Origin: Candidatus Villigracilis affinis
GTDB lineage: Bacteria > Chloroflexota > Anaerolineae > Anaerolineales > Villigracilaceae
Direction: 5' to 3'
Length of the DNA stretch: 64,000 nt
NCBI GenBank assembly: GCA_016718275.1
Contig: JADKEA010000021.1
Location: forward strand, 1 to 64,000
Part shown: piece by piece, positions 53,057-62,932 of the stretch
Numbering within the stretch: the stretch's first letter is position 1
Layout: the number at the start of each line of letters is the position of its first letter
Notes under the pieces: model-generated
What the model saw: only the letters and a program-made list of their open reading frames with translations
Told to the model about the DNA's origin: nothing
Databases searched by the model: none
Made by a program: the position numbers and the translations under genes

Positions 53057-53095
53057 TGACATATGTCACTTCTTCAATTAAGTAAAAACTTAATT
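53057..53095. promoter_or_regulatory. Two dyads upstream of the tungsten oxidoreductase
   Basis: TGACATATGTCA (53057-53068) is a perfect 12-bp palindrome with TGAC-N4-GTCA form, compatible with a CRP/FNR-type regulator. AATTAAGT-AAAA-ACTTAATT (53076-53095) is a second perfect dyad ending directly before the -35 box. Both are candidate operators shared by the divergent genes. Confidence 0.5.
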
Positions 53096-53096
53096 A

Positions 53097-53125
53097 TTGA
53101 TTCGAAATTATGGAAATGCTATTCT
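53097..53125 (+). promoter_or_regulatory. Promoter of the tungsten oxidoreductase gene
   Basis: TTGATT at 53097-53102, 17-base spacer, TATTCT at 53120-53125. The gene starts 57 bases downstream with RBS AAAGGAG. Confidence 0.55.
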
Positions 53126-53182
53126 AGACTTTAGAAAAACAGCTCTAGCTGTTTATTTTCGTTTGCAAAAAGGAGAAACATC

Positions 53183-55006
<1,824 letters not shown>

Positions 55007-55009
<3 letters not shown>

Positions 55010-55041
55010 GGTAAGTGACGAGTAATAAGTAATAAGATAAA
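55007..55041. repeat. Heptamer repeat (5 units)
   Basis: TAAGGTA, AGTGACG, AGTAATA, AGTAATA, AGATAAA begin at the AOR stop codon and run to the terminator. Confidence 0.55.
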
Positions 55042-55074
55042 AGGCGACGCGTCCATTTGGACACGTCGCCTTTT
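55039..55074. terminator. Intrinsic terminator between AOR and convergent genes
   Basis: AAAAGGCGACG pairs with CGTCGCCTTTT, with a second inner stem GTCC/GGAC. A and T tracts on both sides make it usable in both directions. Confidence 0.9.
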
Positions 55075-55140
55075 GATTCGCTCGCTTCTCTCTTAATCTG
55101 TAACCTGATTCTGCTTCCTCAGATATTCCCCCACTGAAAA

Positions 55141-55168
55141 TTCATCCTTCATCATTCATCCTTGCACT
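55141..55168. repeat. Heptamer repeat TTCATCC (4 units)
   Basis: TTCATCC, TTCATCA, TTCATCC, TTGCACT, reaching the stop codon of the small GG-ending gene. Confidence 0.6.
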
Positions 55169-55425
55169 TACCCTCCTGCCCTTAATGTCTTCTTCGTGAA
55201 CCGCTCCAGAAAATCGTCTGCAACCCGTTCCTCCAACTCCATCGTCAAACGGGATTGTCCCACCGAAAGCGAAAAGAGACGAAACGGCTCCATCTTCTCG
55301 ATCTTCACGCTCCAGCCATCCCCTTGGATCAGATCCTCGCCATGAAGCGTACCGCCAAGTTCCTGCAAATATTCCTTGAGCAAATAATAAGGAATACCGC
55401 GCATCTCATGGACAATGGTCCGCAT
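55168..55425 (-). CDS. Small protein with C-terminal Gly-Gly in the AOR locus
   Basis: 85 residues, begins MRTIVHEMRGIPYYLL. It has a compact beta-alpha pattern and ends RAGG. Size and position after MoaD resemble the small domain (possibly DUF1952) found fused to MoaD in some thermophiles; that identification is tentative. It starts six bases after the MoaD-like stop and so is translated with it. The Gly-Gly tail is unusual, as it would allow activation or ligation like a ubiquitin-fold sulfur carrier. Confidence 0.6.
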   Translation of the reverse strand: MRTIVHEMRGIPYYLLKEYLQELGGTLHGEDLIQGDGWSVKIEKMEPFRLFSLSVGQSRLTMELEERVADDFLERFTKKTLRAGG

Positions 55426-55431
55426 GGGATT

Positions 55432-55710
55432 TTAGCCGCCGCCCACTGGCGGGAAGATATCCACCTTGTCGTCCGGCTGGATGATCGTATCGAATTTATC
55501 GGGAAGGTACACTGCCTCACGACCGTTGATGAAAAACTTCATGTGCGGCAGGAAGTTTTCATTCGCATCCAGCAACTCCTTGCGCATGGACGGATAATCC
55601 TTCACGAACATCAGCACCAGTTGAATGGCAGTCGTGTCTGGCGGGAGTTTCAATTCCACCGTCTTCTGTCCCACGATCGGGCGTAACGTAGCATAAAAAT
55701 TAACTTTCAT
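55432..55710 (-). CDS. MoaD/ThiS-family ubiquitin-like sulfur carrier
   Basis: 92 residues from ATG 55710 (MKVNFYATLRPIVGQ), RBS GGAAG. Beta-grasp pattern VELKLPPDTTAIQLV and the C-terminal PPVGGG, the thiocarboxylated tail of MoaD. MoaD donates sulfur to make molybdopterin or tungstopterin with MoaE. A dedicated copy beside an AOR is typical of tungsten enzyme loci, where it serves the cofactor of the neighbouring enzyme. Confidence 0.88.
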   Translation of the reverse strand: MKVNFYATLRPIVGQKTVELKLPPDTTAIQLVLMFVKDYPSMRKELLDANENFLPHMKFFINGREAVYLPDKFDTIIQPDDKVDIFPPVGGG

Positions 55711-55907
55711 GATTGTTTCTTCCATTTTCTACACCTCCAATCCTCTAAAGAAATCCTTTGGCACATATATTTTACCGTTAAGGTCACTCTTTAGAAGATA
55801 TTTCATCAACTCACCTTACGCAAAACGCAGGGACAAACCACCCTGCGAGAACAAAGCAGCCTCGTAAACCTTGAAAGGTCGCTCCCGCTTCACAAATTAA
55901 AACAAAA

Positions 55908-55933
55908 AAGCTCGGATGGTTAGATCCGAGCTT
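55908..55933 (-). terminator. Intrinsic terminator of the radical-SAM gene
   Basis: AAGCTCGGAT and ATCCGAGCTT form a 10-bp stem with a six-base loop; on the minus strand T's follow. Confidence 0.88.
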
Positions 55934-55951
55934 CTAAATATGCTGATTACT

Positions 55952-57220
55952 TTATGGGCATTGGATAACGCCTTGCGCCCACAGACAACCGCCGCAGACT
56001 GGAGCAATGTCGTTGCCCAGACAATCCTCTTCGTTGGTCTCTGAGAGTTCGCATCCGCCGCAGAAGGTGCAGGGTGCAAAGGAGAAATTGTGCAGGCGTT
56101 CGCGATATGCCAGATAATCGGGATCAAGCCACAGGTCAGAAAGGGAGCGCTGGTTTACATTCCCAATGATGTGCTTTTTTGAAAGCCGCGGTTTGTTGTG
56201 CAGATAGCTCATGTGTGTGTGCATCAGCGGCCAGCACGGGCTGACATCCCCCGTCCACGCAATGGACATGGTGCCATTCTCGACAAAGTTGCAAACATCG
56301 TTTGCGCCGCCCCAATTGTTGCCCGCATAACTGATATTTAATCCGCTGTTGAAAACTTCAAAAAGTGTGTCGCGGGTATTTTCATCGAAATCCATCTTGG
56401 GCAGGCTGAGAGTCGGCAGGTGCGGGGCTTGTAAATAGGCGATATCACGCACGGTGCGATTGTAAAGACGGTCGGCTTGCATGTCTGCTGTAGCAGGCTG
56501 AAGATTGCTGACCGAGAAATATTTTGCGCGCAGTGACTTGCCGATCTTGATCACCTGCGGAAGGTCGGCAATGTTGCGCTTCATTGCCACAAAAGCAATG
56601 CCGATCTCAGGCGTGGGATAATGTCCGCCTTTGCGCATTTTCATGAACCGTTCAAGATTGCTGATGACTGTGGGCAGTTCCGCGCCGAGACGGACATCGC
56701 CGTATGATTCCGGAGTCGCACCATCCAGCGAGACCCAAAGTACATCAAGCCCCGCGTCGATCAACTCGCGGGATTTTTTCTCGGTGAGAATGGTTCCATT
56801 GGTAATGAGCTCAACTTTTACACCGAGTTCCTTGACGCGCCGAATCCATTCGATGGTTTTCTGGTGAAAGAGAGGCTCGCCAATACCGCCGAAATATACG
56901 CTGGGGATCGGGTCCATTTTTTTCAAACCGTTGAGGATACTTTCAAAAGTCTCTTCGGTCATGCGGCCCATGGGTTGATCCCACGCGTTGCGGAAACAGG
57001 TGATGCAATCGAGATTGCAAGCAACCGTCGGTTCGATATATATCTTTGTGAGGTGCGTGATCGGCCGATGCATGCGTACAAAGTTGGTGCCTTCGTCGAG
57101 GCGGACCCTCGAGCCAGGATTCAGCCCGTATTGGCGGGCAACTTCGGGCGGAAGAATGAGACGTCCCAGTTCATCCACTTCTGCCCAGGCTGTTGTAGAT
57201 TTCGTCGATAGTACAGTCAT
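55952..57220 (-). CDS. Radical-SAM/SPASM maturase of the tungsten oxidoreductase, with AbrB-like N-terminus
   Basis: 422 residues from ATG 57220 (RBS AAGGAGAAAG). Residues 1-50 form an AbrB/MazE-like swapped-hairpin domain (VDELGRLILPPEVARQYGL). Then the radical-SAM core with cluster motif CNLDCITC near residue 77, FGGIGEPLF, and ITNGTILT. The C-terminus is SPASM-like with many Cys (DVSPCWPLM, CTFCGGCELS, CLGN, CGGC). This build matches the family described as tungsten-cofactor oxidoreductase radical-SAM maturase. The divergent M29 gene follows; the whole AOR locus is within 4 kb. Confidence 0.82.
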   Translation of the reverse strand: MTVLSTKSTTAWAEVDELGRLILPPEVARQYGLNPGSRVRLDEGTNFVRMHRPITHLTKIYIEPTVACNLDCITCFRNAWDQPMGRMTEETFESILNGLKKMDPIPSVYFGGIGEPLFHQKTIEWIRRVKELGVKVELITNGTILTEKKSRELIDAGLDVLWVSLDGATPESYGDVRLGAELPTVISNLERFMKMRKGGHYPTPEIGIAFVAMKRNIADLPQVIKIGKSLRAKYFSVSNLQPATADMQADRLYNRTVRDIAYLQAPHLPTLSLPKMDFDENTRDTLFEVFNSGLNISYAGNNWGGANDVCNFVENGTMSIAWTGDVSPCWPLMHTHMSYLHNKPRLSKKHIIGNVNQRSLSDLWLDPDYLAYRERLHNFSFAPCTFCGGCELSETNEEDCLGNDIAPVCGGCLWAQGVIQCP

Positions 57221-57388
57221 GCTTTCTCCTTGCAAATAAAACAATGCCTATCTATCATATCTATTTTTCTGGAAATTTCATGTGACAAAAGTTACATTTT
57301 CAAGATTACGGCGGTAACCGGTCTTCGATGCCGTATAGCTAATAATGAAGGTGATATAATTTTGCCATTCCATTTTAGGAGCAATTCA

Positions 57389-58513
57389 GTGGCTGATTCA
57401 CGTGTTTCAAAATTTGCTAAAGTCTTGGTGGAACATTCGGCACGCGTTGTGCCCGGTGACCGCATTCTGCTTGAAGGTACCACAGCGGCGGAACCCCTGC
57501 TGCGGGAGCTTTATATTCAGATCCTGGAAAAAGGTGGTCATCCGCATTTGATGATGGCGCTTCCGGGCATGATGCCATTTAGCCAGGATGAACTGTATTT
57601 GACCTATGCCAAGGATACGCAGCTCGATTTTGTGCCGACATTTTATAAACTGGCTTACGAACAATTCGAGGGGCGCATTCGTATTCATTCGGCTACAAAT
57701 ACAAGAGGCACCACAAACCTTGACCCAGCCATACTTCAACGGCGCGGCAAGGCTACCTCGGTGATCACTGAAGCGCAGTTTCGCCGCGGCGCAGATGGTT
57801 CGTTTAAGTGGGTGACGACTCTCTACCCAACCGACGGTTATGCTCAAGATGCCAATATGAGCTTGAAGGAATACGAAGACTTCGTGTTTGGCGCGGTGCA
57901 TGCCAATGAAGATGATCCCGTCTCGTTTTGGAAGAGCGTGGAAGGCAAGCAACAATCTGCCGTGGATTATATGAAGGGCAAGAGTCAGGTAATCTTGCGC
58001 GGACCCAATGTAGACCTTACCCTTTCCGTAAAGGGTCGCACCTTCCTGAATTCCTTTGGCACATTCAATATGCCCGATGGCGAAATTTACACCGGCCCCG
58101 TGGAAGACTCAGTGAATGGCTGGGTGAAGTTCACATATCCTGCCAATTATGGCGGTGCAAGTGTGGAAGGTGCAGAACTGACTTTTTCGAATGGCCGTGT
58201 ATCCACTGCCAAGGCCGATAAGAATCAGGATTTCCTGCTCAAGACATTGGATATTGATGCGGGATCCCGCACGTTGGGCGAATTTGCTATTGGTACGAAT
58301 TTCGACATTCAACAGTTTACCGGCAACATTTTATTCGACGAAAAGATCGGCGGTTCCTTCCACATGGCACTCGGAGCGGGCTACCCGGAAACTGGTTCAA
58401 AGAATAAGAGTGCGATTCACTGGGACATGATCTGCGATATGCGCACCGATTCAGAGATCCTTGTGGATGGCGAGTTGTTCTACAAGAACGGTCAGTTCGT
58501 GTTTGAGAAATAG
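57389..58513 (+). CDS. Aminopeptidase of family M29
   Basis: 374 residues from GTG 57389 (VADSRVSKFAKVLVEHSA), chosen for the AGGAG at 57377-57381; the long frame upstream has no family likeness. Metal-site residues: Glu in GEFAIGTN near 300, Glu/His in FDEKIGGSFHMALG near 325-335, His-Asp in AIHWDMI near 353. M29 enzymes are cytoplasmic, cobalt- or zinc-dependent aminopeptidases with broad specificity. Single-gene unit closed by the terminator at 58540. Confidence 0.92.
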   Translation: MADSRVSKFAKVLVEHSARVVPGDRILLEGTTAAEPLLRELYIQILEKGGHPHLMMALPGMMPFSQDELYLTYAKDTQLDFVPTFYKLAYEQFEGRIRIHSATNTRGTTNLDPAILQRRGKATSVITEAQFRRGADGSFKWVTTLYPTDGYAQDANMSLKEYEDFVFGAVHANEDDPVSFWKSVEGKQQSAVDYMKGKSQVILRGPNVDLTLSVKGRTFLNSFGTFNMPDGEIYTGPVEDSVNGWVKFTYPANYGGASVEGAELTFSNGRVSTAKADKNQDFLLKTLDIDAGSRTLGEFAIGTNFDIQQFTGNILFDEKIGGSFHMALGAGYPETGSKNKSAIHWDMICDMRTDSEILVDGELFYKNGQFVFEK

Positions 58514-58515
58514 TT

Positions 58516-58550
58516 AACAGGTTTGCAGGTTTAAAAGTCGAAGGTTGAGG
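58516..58550. repeat. Heptamer repeat merging into a terminator
   Basis: AACAGGT, TTGCAGG, TTTAAAA, GTCGAAG, GTTGAGG; the last two units form the left arm of the terminator stem. Confidence 0.55.
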
Positions 58551-58571
58551 AATTTCCTCAACCTTCTTTTT
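58540..58571. terminator. Bidirectional intrinsic terminator
   Basis: A 13-bp perfect stem (GAAGGTTGAGGAA and complement) with almost no loop, followed by five T. It lies between the convergent aminopeptidase and phosphofructokinase genes. Confidence 0.88.
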
Positions 58572-59652
58572 ATTCATCACCAAATGAAATACCAATATTG
58601 CGGGCGGTGATCACTGCGTCGTCATCCAGTTTTACACGTTTGGATATTGCGGTCGCTTCTTCGAGTGAAATGTCTGTGATTTTTCCGCATTGTAATGCGA
58701 CCATGCGGTCGAAGCCGTCTTTTGCGGCCAAGCGGACAGCTGCCGCACCGTAGCGGGTGGCCAGCGAGCGGTCAAACGAGGTGGGGGTTCCGCCGCGTTG
58801 GATGTGCCCTAAAACGGTCACGCGTGATTCGAAGCCTTGTTTTTCGATATATTCTCCAACGACCTGGCCGATTCCACCCAGGCGCGGTACATAGATCTCA
58901 TCCCCTCTTCGTGAGAAGACTTGTTCGCCGCCTTGAGGCTTTGCGCCTTCCGAGACCGCAAGGATGCTGAATTTTCGTCCCTTCTCCGCACGCTCGTGGA
59001 TCTTGGACATGATGCTAGCAAACTTAAATGGGATCTCCGGAATCAGAATTACGTCTGCACCGCCGGAAACACCTGCCTGCAAGGCAATAAAACCAGCATC
59101 GCGCCCCATTAATTCCAACACCATGGCGCGGTGATGGGATTCTGCGGTCGTATGCAGGCGGTCGAGTGCTTCGGTGGCAATGTTGAGTGCGGTGTCGAAT
59201 CCGAAGGTGGCCTCCGTGCCGCCAATGTCGTTGTCAATGGTTTTGGGAACACCGATGATCGGCACACCTTTTTGGGAAAGTTCGTGTGCAATGCGTAGTG
59301 TGCCGTCACCGCCAAGAACGATCAGGGCATCCATTTGTAATTTTTTGATTCCCTTTACGATCTCATCGGAAACATCCACGGTAACTTCCAGTCCATCGCG
59401 AATCACCTTGCGGGCGTAGGGATTGCCGCGATTGGCAGAGCCGAGAATGGTGCCACCGCGCGGCAAAATCCCGCGCACTTCCTCCATGCCAAGGGGAACG
59501 ATACCGCCCTCTTCGAGAAAACCGTCGTAGCCGTTCTTAATGCCAAAAACTTCGCAGTTGTACATGCTGATGGCAGTTTTTACAACCGCCCGAATCACTG
59601 CATTTAAACCCGGCGCATCACCGCCGCCTGTGAGAACCCCGATCTTTTTCAT
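58570..59652 (-). CDS. pfkA: 6-phosphofructokinase (PfkA family, G/K type)
   Basis: 360 residues from ATG 59652, with AAGGAG eight bases upstream; the GTG at 59661 is too close to that site. N-terminal KKIGVLTGGGDAPGLN, LGGDGTLR near residue 117, catalytic PKTIDNDIGG near 140, and MGRDAGFIA. The Gly in GGDGT is the ATP-type residue, while the Lys in PKTIDND is the residue common in PPi-dependent enzymes. This mixed signature occurs in some ATP-dependent PFKs, so ATP is more likely, but PPi use should not be excluded. Confidence 0.93.
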   Translation of the reverse strand: MKKIGVLTGGGDAPGLNAVIRAVVKTAISMYNCEVFGIKNGYDGFLEEGGIVPLGMEEVRGILPRGGTILGSANRGNPYARKVIRDGLEVTVDVSDEIVKGIKKLQMDALIVLGGDGTLRIAHELSQKGVPIIGVPKTIDNDIGGTEATFGFDTALNIATEALDRLHTTAESHHRAMVLELMGRDAGFIALQAGVSGGADVILIPEIPFKFASIMSKIHERAEKGRKFSILAVSEGAKPQGGEQVFSRRGDEIYVPRLGGIGQVVGEYIEKQGFESRVTVLGHIQRGGTPTSFDRSLATRYGAAAVRLAAKDGFDRMVALQCGKITDISLEEATAISKRVKLDDDAVITARNIGISFGDE

Positions 59653-59700
59653 GGTTGACACTCCTTATATTCTATATTCATATCATACTGCGTATCTTTC

Positions 59701-59729
59701 TTGCAATACAATCTCATTCCCCATATAAT
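59701..59729 (+). promoter_or_regulatory. Promoter of the DUF2085 gene, probably leaderless
   Basis: TTGCAA at 59701-59706, 17-base spacer, TATAAT at 59724-59729. The ATG at 59736 lies exactly where transcription should start and no Shine-Dalgarno sequence precedes it. Confidence 0.7.
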
Positions 59730-59735
59730 GAACCA

Positions 59736-60578
59736 ATGGAAACGAAACCAATAAGAGAGTCTTTTCAAAATATCCTGCGCTGGTTTGTGCCAATTGCAGC
59801 AGCCCTTGCCTTCGCGGCTTGGATGTATCTTTCCCCTGAAGGCGCACTCGGCAAACTGGATGCGATCGGGTATGCGGTTTGCCATCGCATCGATGCACGC
59901 TCCTTTCATATTGACGACCGCCAGCTTCCACTGTGCGCGCGTTGTACAGGTGAATTTTATGCCGCTGGTGTTGCGCTTATTTTTCAGGTCTTTGTGAGCG
60001 GGAAACGCAGCAAACTCCCTTCCCGTGGAATTATTGCTGTCCTTGTTCTGTTCTTCCTTGCTTTTGGCATCGACGGGAGCAACTCTTACCTTTACCTGCT
60101 CAAACAAACCTCTCAAGGTGCGCTGGATAAGATCCCGAACCTTTATATCCCCAATAACATATTGCGGCTTTTCACAGGCAGCGGTATGGGCATTGCGCTC
60201 GCGACTGTTTTGTATCCCATCATCAACCAGACCTTGTGGCGTGATCTGGATGACCGCCCTGCGCTGGATTGGAAATCCTTTGGCGGCCTTGTCGCGCTGA
60301 TTATTGTCCTCAACCTGCTTGTGCTTACAGACAGCCTCTTCGTGTTGTACCCTGTTGCCTATGTCAGCGCGCTGGGTACGTTGTCCCTGCTGGTGATCGT
60401 CTTCGCCATTTTATGGATCATGATCATGCGGCAGGATAACAGTTTCGAGAACGTGCGTCAGCTTTGGCTTCCGTTCCTTTCAGGGTTGACCCTTGCATTG
60501 CTGATGATCCTCAGCATCGACCTTGTCCGCTTGCAGTTTACAGGCACGTGGAGTGGTTTCCCCGGAATGACGGGATGA
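59736..60578 (+). CDS. DUF2085 membrane protein
   Basis: 280 residues from ATG 59736; upstream in-frame codons overlap the promoter and pfkA. Signature CHRIDARSFHIDDRQLPLCARCTG (key residues CHR, RSF, P-x-CARCTG) near residue 49, followed by about seven membrane segments. The Cys/His pattern suggests a metal site at the membrane, but no function is known for this family. The next gene follows 49 bases downstream and is also a small membrane protein. Confidence 0.85.
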   Translation: METKPIRESFQNILRWFVPIAAALAFAAWMYLSPEGALGKLDAIGYAVCHRIDARSFHIDDRQLPLCARCTGEFYAAGVALIFQVFVSGKRSKLPSRGIIAVLVLFFLAFGIDGSNSYLYLLKQTSQGALDKIPNLYIPNNILRLFTGSGMGIALATVLYPIINQTLWRDLDDRPALDWKSFGGLVALIIVLNLLVLTDSLFVLYPVAYVSALGTLSLLVIVFAILWIMIMRQDNSFENVRQLWLPFLSGLTLALLMILSIDLVRLQFTGTWSGFPGMTG

Positions 60579-60627
60579 GTTTTCGCGCTGAAATAACTGA
60601 AGCGCGAAAAAATAATAGGAGAGAAAA

Positions 60628-61200
60628 ATGGAAATGTTACTTGGCATATTCTCTGCATTTGGCCTTTCAGCCAGCGCAGGCTTAAATGCCTACATCCCTC
60701 TTTTGGTTGTAGGTACAATTGCGCATTATGCTCCCCAAACCTTGGCTCTCGGCAAGCCTTGGGACCTGCTTGCCAACCCCTGGATCCTCATTCTGCTTGG
60801 CATTTTGGTCATTATCGAGATGGTCGCAGACAAGGTTCCCGCGGTCAATCACATCAACGATCTCATTCAGACCATCGTCCGCCCTGTGGCGGGGGCAATT
60901 GCCTTCGCTGCCAGCGCAAACGTCATTACAGACATAAGCCCCGTGCTGGCACTTGCCTGCGGCCTGCTTATGGCGGGGAGCGTACATGCGGTCAAGGCGA
61001 TGGCGGTACGCCCCGCGGTTACAGCCACGACGGGTGGGGCGGGGAATATCCCCGTCTCCATCGCTGAAGACATTGTCGCGGTGGTCACCTCGGTTCTGGC
61101 TGTCCTGCTCCCTGTCATTATGGGAACCCTTCTGATCGTTCTCTTTGCACTAGTACTTTGGTGGTGGTTGCGCCGCACAGACAAGGCGCAAACTGCCTGA
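60628..61200 (+). CDS. DUF4126 membrane protein
   Basis: 190 residues, RBS AATAGGAGAG. About five hydrophobic segments; FGLSASAGLNAYIPLLVVG at the N-terminus, DKVPAVNHINDLIQTIVRPVAG near 70 and AVRPAVTATTGG near 128 are the marks of DUF4126. Function unknown; a transporter-like role has been proposed for no member that I can name. Ends with a basic tail. Confidence 0.8.
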   Translation: MEMLLGIFSAFGLSASAGLNAYIPLLVVGTIAHYAPQTLALGKPWDLLANPWILILLGILVIIEMVADKVPAVNHINDLIQTIVRPVAGAIAFAASANVITDISPVLALACGLLMAGSVHAVKAMAVRPAVTATTGGAGNIPVSIAEDIVAVVTSVLAVLLPVIMGTLLIVLFALVLWWWLRRTDKAQTA

Positions 61201-61307
61201 TATAATCGGGCCAATCGAATTCATACCTGCTGACAAAAACCCGATAACACTGTTCAGCACGCGCAAAATTCGTATCGCGCGATCAATTATCAAAAGGAGT
61301 AGAAATC

Positions 61308-61463
61308 ATGAATGACATGCCTGTTTCCCCTGAAGCGCCGAAGAAAAATAACACCCCCATTATTATCGGCGTAGTAGTTGTTGTTTTGCTGTGCTGCTGC
61401 TGTGCCATTGGCGCTGGCGGCTGGGTCTACGGTGACGCCATCGTCCAGTCACTCGGAATGTAA
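61308..61463 (+). CDS. Small single-pass membrane protein with CCCC motif (51 aa)
   Basis: MNDMPVSPEAPKKNN, then a hydrophobic helix IIIGVVVVVLLCCCCAIGAGG and WVYGDAIVQSLGM. RBS AAAAGGAG at the ideal distance and a terminator directly after the stop show it is a real gene. Four adjacent cysteines at the membrane face are typical of small Chloroflexota proteins of this build; they might be lipidated or bind metal. Function unknown. Confidence 0.7.
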   Translation: MNDMPVSPEAPKKNNTPIIIGVVVVVLLCCCCAIGAGGWVYGDAIVQSLGM

Positions 61464-61471
61464 ATGATCCT

Positions 61472-61505
61472 AAAAAATCCTCCGTTTCAAAGCGGAGGAT
61501 TTTTT
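61472..61505. terminator. Bidirectional intrinsic terminator
   Basis: AAAAAATCCTCCG and its complement form a 13-bp stem with an eight-base loop, between the 51-aa protein and the convergent DUF402 gene; its right arm overlaps the end of the latter. Confidence 0.9.
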
Positions 61506-61945
61506 GTTTTAAGCGTCTCTTGCAATCCATTCAGCCCCGCATACACTTTTTGTTTTAAGTCATCATCTAAATTCAATTTTTCAAACTCGTCTTCATCCAG
61601 GACCGTTTGTGCTCCATCAGCCGAAACCCACAAATCCAGCGCAAGGTCAATGTACGAAACAAAATCCTCTTCAATGATGGCGGGCTTGCCAATGTTGCAA
61701 TACCAGCCCTTGAATTTTCCATCATCGCGGTCGTAAATTTCAAAGATGTTATACCAACGGTCGGAATAAAACGTTTCCACGAAACGGTCATTGCGTTTTA
61801 GAACAATATCCATGAACGGCATATCGTCACGGTTGAATAACGCTTCCAACGTAATGGCATTTTCTTCGCGACTCAAAACTACGCCTTCATATTGCCAGGT
61901 CACTTCATCGTTAAGATTTTTCTTTAAGATTTTCATGCGAGACAT
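61487..61945 (-). CDS. DUF402 protein
   Basis: 152 residues. The DUF402 core is RWYNIFEIYDRDDGKFKGWYCNI near residue 63 followed by DFVSYIDLALDLWV near 92, with the conserved acidic and Trp/Tyr positions. Members include nucleoside phosphatases and the RNA-binding FAU-1-like group; role here unknown. The start at 61945 overlaps the ABC ATPase end by 13 bases; ATG 61936 is an alternative. The last residues (KTKNPPL) are encoded in the terminator arm. Confidence 0.78.
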   Translation of the reverse strand: MSRMKILKKNLNDEVTWQYEGVVLSREENAITLEALFNRDDMPFMDIVLKRNDRFVETFYSDRWYNIFEIYDRDDGKFKGWYCNIGKPAIIEEDFVSYIDLALDLWVSADGAQTVLDEDEFEKLNLDDDLKQKVYAGLNGLQETLKTKNPPL

Positions 61946-62931
61946 TCTACCTTAACCCGCACACGAATTATCTCACCGACCTGCGGCGCGTCTTTCATGT
62001 GGATGACAAGCCCGCTTCCCGTCTTAACCTGAAACTGATCCCGATCAAAAAGCACATCCTCCACTGTAAGTTTTATCTCCTCTCCCTCACCCGATTGCCT
62101 GATCAGCAACGAGACTTTATCTCCCGCCGAATGATTGTGATTGCATTCCGCTTTGAACATACCAAAGCGCGTTTCCACATTTATCATTCCGCCTTCTGCA
62201 TTCTTCATTCTGCCTTCCAAGGTGTTCCCCATCCCCAACATCCGCGCCGCATGGACAGAGTTTGGGCTGTTCCACACTTCATCAGGCGTGCCGTCGCGGA
62301 TAATTTCGCCGTCGTGCAGGAATAGGATGCGGTCTGCGATGGTGAAGGCTTCATCCTGGTCGTGCGTGACATAGATCGCAGGAATTTTCGTTTTATGCAA
62401 AATGGCACGTATTTGATTCAGCAAATCTTCCTTCAAAGATTTATCCAATGCGCCGAGGGGTTCATCAAACATCAACAGGCGCGGACTCGGCGCGAGGGCG
62501 CGGGCGAGTGCAACACGCTGCTGCTCGCCGCCTGAGAGGTCGGTCACTTTGCGGTTTTCGAAGCCTGTCAAATTGACCAAGTCCAACATCTCGGCGACTC
62601 TTGGTTTTATTGTTTCGGCGGGGACGTTTCTCATCTTCAACCCGAACGCGATGTTGTCAAAAATGTTCAGGTGAGGAAAAAGCCCATAGTCTTGAAAGAC
62701 CAAGCCAAAGTCGCGGAGGTGAGGCGGTGTTTGGGCGAGGTCAATCTGATTAAACAGAAACTGTCCGCTTTCAGGAAACTCCAGACCAGCGATCATCCGC
62801 AAGAGAGTTGATTTTCCGCTGCCCGATGCGCCGAGCAAACAAATGGTTTCGCCCTGCGCAACGGAAAATGAAATGCCGCGCAGGAGCGGTTTGTTTTCAT
62901 AGGTTTTGAAAATATTTCGAACTTCGAGCAT
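61933..62931 (-). CDS. ABC importer ATPase (ThiQ/FbpC-like) with C-terminal TOBE-type domain
   Basis: 332 residues from ATG 62931 (MLEVRNIFKTYENK); the longer frame is a shadow of the permease gene. Walker A GASGSGKST near residue 38, signature LSGGEQQRVALARAL near 132, Walker B LLMFDEPLGALD, H-loop VTHDQDEA. After residue 235 a TOBE-like beta domain follows. Between the two lies an in-frame heptamer repeat (62181-62215) coding GRMKNAEGGMIN. It overlaps DUF402 and starts one base after the permease stop, so they form one operon. Confidence 0.88.
   Translation of the reverse strand: MLEVRNIFKTYENKPLLRGISFSVAQGETICLLGASGSGKSTLLRMIAGLEFPESGQFLFNQIDLAQTPPHLRDFGLVFQDYGLFPHLNIFDNIAFGLKMRNVPAETIKPRVAEMLDLVNLTGFENRKVTDLSGGEQQRVALARALAPSPRLLMFDEPLGALDKSLKEDLLNQIRAILHKTKIPAIYVTHDQDEAFTIADRILFLHDGEIIRDGTPDEVWNSPNSVHAARMLGMGNTLEGRMKNAEGGMINVETRFGMFKAECNHNHSAGDKVSLLIRQSGEGEEIKLTVEDVLFDRDQFQVKTGSGLVIHMKDAPQVGEIIRVRVKVECLA
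62181..62215. repeat. Heptamer repeat inside the ABC ATPase
   Basis: TTATCAT, TCCGCCT, TCTGCAT, TCTTCAT, TCTGCCT, gap-free, located between the nucleotide-binding and TOBE-like domains. Confidence 0.75.
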
Positions 62932-62932
62932 T

